Assembly: GCA_028823435.1 (NCBI GenBank)
Contig: JAPKBK010000102.1
Coordinates: forward strand, 1-6,631
Reading direction: 5' to 3'
DNA: 6,631 bases
Source: Flavobacteriales bacterium
GTDB taxonomy: Bacteria; Bacteroidota; Bacteroidia; Flavobacteriales_D; Sanyastnellaceae
Numbering within the stretch: the stretch's first letter is position 1; each line of letters opens with the position of its first letter. The notes beneath the pieces were generated by a model, which was not told the origin of the DNA, ran no database searches, and saw only the letters and a list, made by a program, of their open reading frames with translations. A program made the translations under genes and the position numbers. Shown here one piece after another: positions 1-5,929 of this stretch.

Positions 1-386
1 GTATCGGTGGCTCCCGCTGGAAGATTAACAAGTAGAGAGGAATTTTGAGACGATGCATCTGTCCCGTAGTTATAACAAAGCGGGCCCCAACAAAACTTCT
101 CGTAAGCGCCTTCAACAATAGCCTCTGGCAATGATTGAACGTACGGGTAGTTATATGGATCTACTGTTTCTATGAAGTTTCGCGAACACATCAATGTCAT
201 TTCTGAATTTGATTCATTCACGACATCCCAATGCAGAGATATTTCACCAGAATACAATTCATTGAGCGTGTCTAACGATGCATAAATCGTGTCTGAAGGA
301 GCGATGATTGTAAGTTGTGCCGACAAGGCTCCGACAAGTAGAAATGTCGAAGACAGTACGAGGGTTTTGAGTTTGGTATAAAACAT
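1..386 (-). CDS. Secreted protein, N-terminal part, probable T9SS-type cargo (partial)
   Basis: This reading frame starts at an ATG whose complement is at 384-386 and stays open to the left edge, giving 128 codons without a stop. The C-terminus is outside the window. Residues 1-23 form a typical signal peptide (basic start, hydrophobic core, ending LSA before Q24). The mature part is a beta-rich region with MCSRNF around residues 66-71, NYPYV around 79-83 and KFCWGPLCYNYGTD around 97-110; the visible cysteines are C67, C99 and C104. From memory, this Cys/Trp-rich pattern recurs near the N-terminus of flavobacterial secreted proteins that end in a T9SS sorting domain. The sorting domain itself cannot be seen here, so T9SS export is inference. 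The gene is divergent from the TlpA-like gene, with 72 bp between start codons. The enzymatic role, if any, is unknown. Confidence 0.8.
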   Translation of the reverse strand, partial: MFYTKLKTLVLSSTFLLVGALSAQLTIIAPSDTIYASLDTLNELYSGEISLHWDVVNESNSEMTLMCSRNFIETVDPYNYPYVQSLPEAIVEGAYEKFCWGPLCYNYGTDASSQNSSLLVNLPAGATD

Positions 387-458
387 GGTTACGAAGGTAA
401 TACATCTGCTTTAGGGATAAAGCCGTTTCTTTGCTGTAACGATTAGAAATTTTAAACC

Positions 459-980
459 ATGCATATTTACTTACACAAAACATATTGCGCAGCGAAAAAC
501 TTATTGATCGCTGGGGTTTTGCTTTCATTAATGATGGGTAATGCATATGCACAATCCATTCCTTCAGTTAAACTCAAAGACCTTGCTGGATCTACCATTG
601 ATACTGGAACGTTAGAAAATGACGGCAAACCTATTGTCATTTGCTTTTGGGCAACATGGTGTAGCCCATGCAAAAGAGAGTTGAATAACTACATGGATTA
701 TTACGGAGACTGGCAAGATGAAACCGGGGTTAGAATAGTCGCAATAAGTATCGATGACAGCCGATCTACAAATCGCGTTTCACCCTACGTGATGAGTTCC
801 GGATGGGAGTTCGACATTCTTTTAGATCCCGCAGGAGATTTTAAACGCGCCATGAACGTGATGAATGTACCCCATACATTTTTATACAATGGGGCGGGAG
901 AATTGGTTTGGTCTCACAACAATTACGCAGAAGGAGACGAGGAAGAGTTGTATGAAGAACTGCTGAAGCTCGCGAACTAA
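459..980 (+). CDS. TlpA/ResA-like secreted thioredoxin-family disulfide reductase
   Basis: The product is 173 residues. A signal peptide covers about residues 1-31 (hydrophobic core 15-26, cleavage probably AYA|Q). The remainder is a single thioredoxin-like domain of the TlpA/ResA/AhpC-TSA type. An N-terminal strand region PSVKLKDLAGSTIDTG leads into FWATWCSPCKRE, with the redox pair C68-C71. VAISIDDS follows near 94-101, and the cis-proline loop is VPHT at 137-140 (P138), all in the expected order. Such proteins reduce or exchange disulfides of exported proteins outside the cytoplasm. No lipobox is seen, so a soluble periplasmic protein is likely. The start lacks a Shine-Dalgarno motif, as is usual in Bacteroidota, and the signal peptide supports it. 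The DUF6029 gene follows 2 bp after the stop codon, implying cotranscription and probably a shared function. The domain call is firm; the substrate is unknown. Confidence 0.92.
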   Translation: MHIYLHKTYCAAKNLLIAGVLLSLMMGNAYAQSIPSVKLKDLAGSTIDTGTLENDGKPIVICFWATWCSPCKRELNNYMDYYGDWQDETGVRIVAISIDDSRSTNRVSPYVMSSGWEFDILLDPAGDFKRAMNVMNVPHTFLYNGAGELVWSHNNYAEGDEEELYEELLKLAN

Positions 981-982
981 TC

Positions 983-2656
983 ATGAAGCATTTTATCACA
1001 TTTTTCACGCTTGGAATCCTTGTGAGTGGGGTTGTCAAATCTCAAGAAACCAGTCCAGGCGTGGTTTCTGGAAATATTTCTATGCTCTTTCAATCATACG
1101 AAGAGGATTCTTTAATTGGTGCGGTTGTCCCTCCTTCAAAATCAGGGCTAAATGCGTATTCAAATATTATTTACACACAAGGAAATTTCTCGGCTGGGTT
1201 GCGTTATGAATCCTATTTAAATAGTGTTTTAGGTTTCCCTGGAAGGTTTAAAGGGTCGGGGATTGGATATCGATATGCGCGTTGGAGTGACAAAGAAGTC
1301 GGCGTTGATGTGACTGTGGGAAATTTTTACGAGACATTCGGTGCGGGATATCTTTTCAGATCCTACGAAGCGAGAGACTTGGGACTGGACAATGCGATGG
1401 ATGGCGTGCGCCTCTTACTTCAGCCCATCGATGGAGTATCTGTAAAAATGATCTATGGCAAACAAAGATTGGATTTCGACAGTGAGCTGATCAATGGTGA
1501 TGGTATTGTGCGAGGTATCAATGCAGAAGTCAACCTCAATGACCTCATCCCGGGATTGGAAGATGCCAAGCTGAGAATTACACCATCCTATTCATTTGTA
1601 AGTCGCTTTCAGGAGGGCGGAAACATTGTCAAGGACACGCTTATTCTTGAGCTCCCGAAAAATGTTGCCGGATGGGAGTACGGAACAACAGTACATTATG
1701 GCATGTGGAAAGGGGGCATTCATTTGACTAAGAAGATCAATGACCCTTCAGCTGACAACGGATACATCTACAAAGACGGTGAAGCGCTCATGGGGTATCT
1801 CACAGGAAACATCAAAGATTTTTCGTTTCTACTTCAGAGATCTATCACAGACAACATGAGTTTTCGTTCGGACAGAGATCTGCTTCTTTTTGATGCGCCG
1901 ATTAACAACATCCCTTCAATTACAAAAAATCACACCTACAATTTGGCAGCGACATTGTATCCTTACGCAACCGTGATCAATGGTGAGTCTAGCTTCAGAG
2001 GGGAATTGTACTACAAACTTAAGAGAGGATCAAGACTGGGAGGAAAGTACGGAACGAAAATGAATCTTGTTTTTTCGACGTCATATAGCCTAGACACGAC
2101 AAGCTTAAGCGGAGTAGAAGGTCTTGTAAATGGTTACCAAAGAAACAGCTGGGGATTTGGAGATTCCTTGAATGTTCAGGATATAAGCTTCGAGATTGAA
2201 CGAAAGTTTTCTAAAAACTTCAAAGCAAAGGCGATGTATATGAATCTCCAATTTAACACCCTTGCGACACCCGTAACTACAGACTTTAAAGGAATTGTTT
2301 TTGCGGACATTTTCGTGTTAGAAACGCAAATAAAAACTGCAAAACGTCAAAGTTTGCGCACAGAACTTCAAGTTTTATTTACCGAGCAGGATAAGGGAGA
2401 TTGGGCAACGATTGTCGCTGAGTATACCTGGAGCCCCCACTGGTTTGCCAGCATCATAGACCAATACAATTTCGGAAATGCAGACGAATCAAAACGCGTC
2501 CACTACCTCTATGGTTCCGCAGGGTATATTAATGGTCCACACCGATTGAGTATCGGATACGGAAAACGAAGAGAAGGAATCTTTTGTGTGGGAGGCGTAT
2601 GTCGTGCTGTTCCTGCCTCAAGCGGACTTGAAGTGACCTTTACGTCTAGTTTTTAA
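983..2656 (+). CDS. DUF6029 family outer-membrane beta-barrel protein
   Basis: The product is 557 residues. A signal peptide covers residues 1-20 (cleavage near VKS|Q). The rest is made of alternating aromatic/hydrophobic strands and polar turns, ending in a strand with terminal phenylalanine (LEVTFTSSF), the usual mark of an outer-membrane barrel. Residues 114-141 (NFYETFGAGYLFRSYEARDL and onward) and the C-terminal CVGGVCR segment are what I recognise as DUF6029 features. The only two cysteines in the whole protein are C535 and C540, forming a CX4C hairpin just before the last strand. The function of DUF6029 is not established to my knowledge. The 2-bp spacing after a TlpA-like gene suggests cotranscription and raises the possibility that the thioredoxin handles this cysteine pair. 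The start is fixed by the signal peptide and the tight junction. Confidence 0.88.
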   Translation: MKHFITFFTLGILVSGVVKSQETSPGVVSGNISMLFQSYEEDSLIGAVVPPSKSGLNAYSNIIYTQGNFSAGLRYESYLNSVLGFPGRFKGSGIGYRYARWSDKEVGVDVTVGNFYETFGAGYLFRSYEARDLGLDNAMDGVRLLLQPIDGVSVKMIYGKQRLDFDSELINGDGIVRGINAEVNLNDLIPGLEDAKLRITPSYSFVSRFQEGGNIVKDTLILELPKNVAGWEYGTTVHYGMWKGGIHLTKKINDPSADNGYIYKDGEALMGYLTGNIKDFSFLLQRSITDNMSFRSDRDLLLFDAPINNIPSITKNHTYNLAATLYPYATVINGESSFRGELYYKLKRGSRLGGKYGTKMNLVFSTSYSLDTTSLSGVEGLVNGYQRNSWGFGDSLNVQDISFEIERKFSKNFKAKAMYMNLQFNTLATPVTTDFKGIVFADIFVLETQIKTAKRQSLRTELQVLFTEQDKGDWATIVAEYTWSPHWFASIIDQYNFGNADESKRVHYLYGSAGYINGPHRLSIGYGKRREGIFCVGGVCRAVPASSGLEVTFTSSF

Positions 2657-2710
2657 ATAAAAAAAAGAAATTTAACGGGTCAAAGGCGATATAAATCAGC
2701 CAAATTGCTT

Positions 2711-2746
2711 TAAATTTGATACTCCTGTTCGATAAAATACTGTTTT
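2711..2746 (+). promoter_or_regulatory. Candidate Bacteroidota-type promoter upstream of the T9SS thioredoxin gene
   Basis: Bacteroidota housekeeping promoters are described as TTTG, a spacer of about 17-23 bp, then TAnnTTTG. TTTG lies at 2715-2718, and 19 bp later there is TACTGTTTT (2738-2746), an imperfect -7 element; this would start transcription about 15-20 bp before the ATG at 2770. Alternatively, TAAATTTG at 2711-2718 matches the -7 consensus exactly, but I see no good -33 element upstream of it. A small AT-rich inverted repeat (CAAATT at 2701-2706, AATTTG at 2713-2718) overlaps the site. The spacing and the location in the longest intergenic gap support a promoter here. Which element is used is uncertain. 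Confidence 0.35.
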
Positions 2747-2769
2747 CAAACCATTTAAACCTAAATAAT

Positions 2770-4272
2770 ATGAAGCACCTTTACATGCTTTTCGCAGTTC
2801 TAACTATCTCTACAACTGCTCTCGCGCAACTTCCTTCAGGAAGTGTCGCTCCCGATTTTACTGCTACTGACATTACGGGTGTCGAGTACAATCTTTACAA
2901 CCTCCTTGAGGAAGGCAATACCGTTATTTTAGATTTCTACGCTACATGGTGTGGACCTTGCTGGAGCTACAAACAAACTCACATCTTTGAAGATCTAAAC
3001 AATACTTTCGGTCCTGATGGAACTGGAGATTTATATATTTTCGCTTTAGAATCAGATGATTCTACGACTGAAGCTGACTTAAACGGCACTGGACCGGCAA
3101 CTACTGGAGATTGGGTTACTGGAACACCATACCAAATGTTTGACAACATGAGTAACGTATTTGATTTATACGGAAACACATACTACCCTACAATCTACAC
3201 TGTTTGTCCTGATGGAACACCCAACGCAACTACTGGTGCGATGGAATACACACTTGTTGAGTCTGGTCAAGCAACTTTTGATGGGCACGTTGCTGCAGCC
3301 TTTTTGGATTGCGCTAACACAATTACTGGTGCTGCACCATTAATGGCTTATAACGGTGAAACTTCTTCATGTGGAGGAGGTGAGTGGATGGCTTCAACAT
3401 CTGTTTCTAACCTTGGATCAGACGATGTCACTGCAATGGTTTTTGCTGTTGAATTAAACGGAGTTGCTCAAAGTGACGTCACATGGGCAGGCGTTCTTTC
3501 AAATGGTGGAAATGAAACTGTAGATCTTGGATCTTATAACGAAATCGGAACATTTGACTACGCATTGGTTTCTGTAAACGGTGCTGATTGGAATGCTGAG
3601 GGATCAGCGGCAATCGTTGGGTCAAACGAAGCGACGTCGTATGTTCAAGTACGCATCACGACTGACAACTGGCCTGAGGAGACTGGTTGGTCAATTGAGT
3701 CTGCTTCTGGCATGTACATTGATGGTGTTGACGCAGGTGCGTTGGCTGGTCAAAATGACACTCCATTAACTTGGGATGTGGCACTCGATCTCAATGAGTG
3801 TTACATTTTCACAATGGTAGACACATACGGAGACGGGCTTGTTGCTTCTCAGTGGGGTGACTACGTTGATGGTGTTGCTTCAGTCGTTTCTATGGACGGA
3901 ATGGACGTCGTCGGTATCATACTCGATTACAACGGTGCATCAGGTGTTGAGTTCGGAGAATTGGTCGCAGGCATGGAAGTAACTTCTGCAACTGGAATCA
4001 CTGAAAACGATCTTACATCTAGCGTAAACGTATTCCCTAATCCTTTCTCTGACAACACAACACTTTCTTTCTCTGCTGCTGAAGCGGGACAGGCTTCTGT
4101 TGTAGTTTACAACCTCATTGGTGAGAAGGTGATCGAGATGAACTTAGGCAACATTGCTGCTGGAACGCAATCTCTACAGTTAAACTTCGCTTCTCTTGAA
4201 GCAGGAATTTACCTCGTAAACCTCACTGCAGGAAACGAAACATCTACGCTTCGTGTCACGAACGTACAGTAA
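2770..4272 (+). CDS. Secreted thioredoxin-domain protein with T9SS type A C-terminal sorting domain
   Basis: I choose the ATG at 2770 (500 residues), because a signal peptide (residues 1-19, LA|Q) starts exactly there and the A-rich AAATAAT precedes it. A TTG at 2716 would only add 18 residues in front of it. Domains: thioredoxin/TlpA-like at about 25-180, with DFYATWCGPCW (C61-C64) and cis-proline loop YYPT (P140); an Ig-like beta-sandwich region at about 190-290; a beta module at about 291-390 with ITTDNWPEETGW and DTYGDGL, a pattern I recall from flavobacterial secreted proteins; and a T9SS type A sorting domain at about 419-500 (VFPNPFSDNTTLSF, VYNLIGEKV, LEAGIYLVNL). T9SS would carry it across the outer membrane to the cell surface or medium. 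The mature protein has only 4 Lys+Arg against roughly 64 Asp+Glu. Codons differ from the neighbours (about 26 AAC to 9 AAT), suggesting high expression. The substrate is unknown. Confidence 0.92.
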   Translation: MKHLYMLFAVLTISTTALAQLPSGSVAPDFTATDITGVEYNLYNLLEEGNTVILDFYATWCGPCWSYKQTHIFEDLNNTFGPDGTGDLYIFALESDDSTTEADLNGTGPATTGDWVTGTPYQMFDNMSNVFDLYGNTYYPTIYTVCPDGTPNATTGAMEYTLVESGQATFDGHVAAAFLDCANTITGAAPLMAYNGETSSCGGGEWMASTSVSNLGSDDVTAMVFAVELNGVAQSDVTWAGVLSNGGNETVDLGSYNEIGTFDYALVSVNGADWNAEGSAAIVGSNEATSYVQVRITTDNWPEETGWSIESASGMYIDGVDAGALAGQNDTPLTWDVALDLNECYIFTMVDTYGDGLVASQWGDYVDGVASVVSMDGMDVVGIILDYNGASGVEFGELVAGMEVTSATGITENDLTSSVNVFPNPFSDNTTLSFSAAEAGQASVVVYNLIGEKVIEMNLGNIAAGTQSLQLNFASLEAGIYLVNLTAGNETSTLRVTNVQ

Positions 4273-4282
4273 GATTTCCTGA

Positions 4283-4299
4283 TAGACTGAGACAGTCTA
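4283..4299 (+). repeat. Short perfect hairpin in the 3' untranslated region
   Basis: TAGACTG at 4283-4289 and CAGTCTA at 4293-4299 are perfect reverse complements, with a 3-base AGA loop. It sits 10 bp after the stop codon of the T9SS thioredoxin gene and about 10 bp before the main terminator stem. No T-run follows, so it is not a terminator on its own. It may stabilise the 3' end of the transcript, which is inference. Confidence 0.55.
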
Positions 4300-4302
4300 A
4301 AT

Positions 4303-4361
4303 AATATTGAATCCGCGTTTTGTACCTTGCGTACAGACGCGGATTTTTTTTGTTCAATATT
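4303..4361. repeat. Outer inverted repeat enclosing the terminator
   Basis: AATATTGAA (4303-4311) and TTCAATATT (4353-4361) are perfect 9-bp reverse complements that flank the terminator almost symmetrically. They share two bases (4310-4311) with the left arm of the terminator stem. In RNA they could extend the hairpin, with the T-run as a bulge; in DNA they could be a binding site upstream of the Omp28-related gene. The repeat is plain in the sequence, but its function is not known. Confidence 0.55.
4310..4351 (+). terminator. Strong Rho-independent terminator after the T9SS thioredoxin gene
   Basis: A 9-bp perfect stem AATCCGCGT (4310-4318) / ACGCGGATT (4337-4345) is followed by a run of eight T (4344-4351). 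The loop contains a second perfect 5-bp stem, TGTAC (4321-4325) / GTACA (4331-4335), with a CTTGC loop. The two stems are separated by a small TT/G internal bulge and could stack into one long hairpin. It ends the transcript of 2770-4272 and separates it from the Omp28-related gene that starts 31 bp later. Confidence 0.88.
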
Positions 4362-4382
4362 TTGAGATTACTTTAGATTGAT

Positions 4383-5252
4383 ATGACGCTTAGTAGATAT
4401 ATCCCCTTCGTTTTAATCGCCGCATGTATTTGCTTTCCTGCTTGCGATGTTTTAGAAGACCCTATCGTTCCCTTTTCTGGAGGGTACAATATAGAGTTGT
4501 ACGGAAACCCGCCCGTTTTTCAAATGCCCACCACGTCTGGCAAAAACGTGTTGGTCGAAGATTTTACGGCCCATCAATGTGGCAACTGCCCTCCTGCTGC
4601 TGTGATTGCGGAAGGCTTGGCAGAATCAAATCCTGATCGTGTTTTTCCTCTGGCCATTCACGCTGGAAATTTGGCCATCACAAACGATGCATACCCCATC
4701 GATTGGACAAACGAGGACGGTAATCTTTATTGGGCTCAACTCGATTTCCAAGCAAATCCGCTGGGGAGAATTAATCGAAAAGGCGGAACAGGAAATTTTT
4801 TCTCTCCTGCTGAGTGGACTGAAGAAGTTGCGTCTGAACTCACGTCTGAAACACCACTTCAGCTTCAAGTTAAAACGTTCTGGCACCCATCTGCTGGCAA
4901 TGGTCAACTGAACATTCATGTCAACGGACAATTCACAAGCGGGGGTCTAGATGGAGAATGTAGGCTTGCCATTCTTTTCACAGAGTCGTCTCTCATCGGA
5001 GATCAGTTGTACTATGGCGAAGATCCTGAACACGTCACAGATTACCAATTCAATCATTTGCTGAGAGGGAGCGTCACTGGCGCTGAAGGACTTGTGGTCA
5101 TCGTAGATGCTCTTGAGGGAGAGGGATTTCAATCCGACTATACGTTTAACTGGAACCCTGAGTGGGTTTTTGAAAACGCATCTGTTTTAGTGGTCGCCAG
5201 CAGTGAAAATGGAGACGTTATAAATTGTTTGTCTCATCATTTGGCTGAATAA
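4383..5252 (+). CDS. Omp28-related lipoprotein with thioredoxin-like CxxC
   Basis: The product is 289 residues. The N-terminus is a lipoprotein-like signal: hydrophobic residues 7-20, then FPAC with C21 as the likely lipidated cysteine. The lipobox is non-canonical, since Phe and Pro replace the usual Leu and small residue. After a short linker comes KNVLVEDFTAHQCGNCPPAA (residues 54-73; CxxC at C66-C69), followed by VFPLAIHAGN. This is the thioredoxin-like arrangement typical of Omp28-related proteins. The C-terminal half is beta-rich and ends VLVVASSENGDVINC. Other cysteines, C193 and C282, could form a structural disulfide. Omp28-type proteins are outer-membrane or surface lipoproteins of Bacteroidota; their biochemical role is poorly defined. 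The gene follows a strong terminator, so it probably has its own promoter, which I could not identify. The beta-barrel gene begins 1 bp after its stop codon. Confidence 0.87.
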   Translation: MTLSRYIPFVLIAACICFPACDVLEDPIVPFSGGYNIELYGNPPVFQMPTTSGKNVLVEDFTAHQCGNCPPAAVIAEGLAESNPDRVFPLAIHAGNLAITNDAYPIDWTNEDGNLYWAQLDFQANPLGRINRKGGTGNFFSPAEWTEEVASELTSETPLQLQVKTFWHPSAGNGQLNIHVNGQFTSGGLDGECRLAILFTESSLIGDQLYYGEDPEHVTDYQFNHLLRGSVTGAEGLVVIVDALEGEGFQSDYTFNWNPEWVFENASVLVVASSENGDVINCLSHHLAE

Positions 5253-5253
5253 G

Positions 5254-5907
5254 ATGATCATGCGTCAAGCTCTTTTGTTATTTGCTTTTTTGCCGTACTT
5301 GCTTTCCGCACAGTCTGAGTATTCAGAGGGTCGTGCCTTCCAGTTTAATGGGGGTCTTATAGCTGGTGCAACCGCGTCCCAAATTCACGGAGATGGAATC
5401 GGTGGGTTTAACAAAGTAGGCTTCAACCTAGGTGCTACTGTTGAGATTGGACGAAGAGGGAAGAAAAACATACAGATCGGTATCGCATACAATCAGAAAG
5501 GGAGTAAGAAACCGCCAAATCCTCCTGAGGATTACGACACCTGGAAATATCGGTTTACGTACATCGACCTTCCTATAACGATGAGCTATTCTGTCGCAGG
5601 CTACAAAAAGTTTGACATCCTGGTCGGATTACAACCCTCGGTTTTACTCGCAGCAGAAGAAGATTTCTATGGGGTGGCTTGGGACCCGACTGGCTTGCCC
5701 ATTAAAAAATATGACTTGGGAGCTGTATTGGGAATACGCACAGTCTATGGGAATCACTCTCATCTTTTTGCGCGTGTCACCCAAAGCATTCTTGCCATTG
5801 CGCCACGTCCAGAGACGCCGACTGGAACACCGAGATGGAACAATCGGATGTTGAATATGACTGTCGAAGTCGGCGTGACCTATATGATTTCAAGACTTGA
5901 CGACTAG
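5254..5907 (+). CDS. Outer-membrane beta-barrel (PorT-like/porin family) protein
   Basis: The product is 217 residues. A signal peptide covers residues 1-19 (LSA|Q). The mature part is an eight-stranded-type barrel with the pattern I recognise from the Bacteroidota outer-membrane beta-barrel family: GGLIAGATASQIHGDGIGGF (33-52), IQIGIAYNQKGSKKPP (73-88), YRFTYIDLPI (99-108), KKYDLGAVLG (151-160) and a final strand VEVGVTYMIS. It lacks cysteines. The length of about 200 residues is usual for the family. Two starts are possible, at 5254 and 5260 (M1 or M3). The first lies 1 bp after the stop of the Omp28-related gene, implying translational coupling in one operon. Most family members have no defined function; PorT itself belongs to the type IX secretion machinery, but this should not be read as PorT without a proper search. 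Confidence 0.88.
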   Translation: MIMRQALLLFAFLPYLLSAQSEYSEGRAFQFNGGLIAGATASQIHGDGIGGFNKVGFNLGATVEIGRRGKKNIQIGIAYNQKGSKKPPNPPEDYDTWKYRFTYIDLPITMSYSVAGYKKFDILVGLQPSVLLAAEEDFYGVAWDPTGLPIKKYDLGAVLGIRTVYGNHSHLFARVTQSILAIAPRPETPTGTPRWNNRMLNMTVEVGVTYMISRLDD

Positions 5908-5929
5908 GCAAGGTTGTCCATACCCTAGT
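5903..5929. terminator. Weak bidirectional hairpin across the convergent gene ends
   Basis: ACTAGG (5903-5908) and CCTAGT (5924-5929) are perfect reverse complements with a 15-base loop. The arms contain the stop codons of both convergent genes (TAG at 5905-5907 on plus; CTA at 5925-5927, read as TAG on minus). The gap between the genes is only 17 bp. There is no T-run on either side, so intrinsic termination is doubtful and the hairpin may only mark the transcript ends. Confidence 0.3.

Noticed and set aside
387..458. Promoters in the divergent gap between the left-edge gene and the TlpA-like gene
   Set aside because: I found only poor matches to TTTG/TAnnTTTG (for example TACCTTCG on the minus strand, too close to the ATG), so no promoter is claimed, although at least one probably exists nearby.
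259..552. Minus-strand open frame of 97 codons
   Set aside because: It overlaps the starts of two better-supported genes with signal peptides (1-386 minus and 459-980 plus), is in another frame, and has no recognisable domain.
2716..2769. Upstream TTG start that would lengthen the T9SS thioredoxin protein by 18 residues
   Set aside because: It puts polar residues in front of a complete signal peptide and overlaps the candidate promoter; the ATG at 2770 has the expected A-rich leader.
3012..3222. Repeated bases CCTGATGGAAC near 3013 and 3209
   Set aside because: They come from two Pro-Asp-Gly-Thr stretches with the same codons. There is no wider repeat, CRISPR-like array or mobile element in the window.
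3473..3480. Palindrome TGACGTCA
   Set aside because: It is an isolated 8-bp palindrome within the coding sequence of the T9SS thioredoxin gene, readily explained by codon choice.
4352..4382. Promoter for the Omp28-related gene
   Set aside because: TATTTTG at 4358-4364 is one base short of the TAnnTTTG spacing and has no suitable TTTG at the right distance apart from the terminator T-run.
4626..4931. Minus-strand open frame of 101 codons inside the Omp28-related gene
   Set aside because: It is fully antisense to a recognised family gene and its translation has no family-like features. A plus-strand frame at 4606-4911 is a shadow in the same way.
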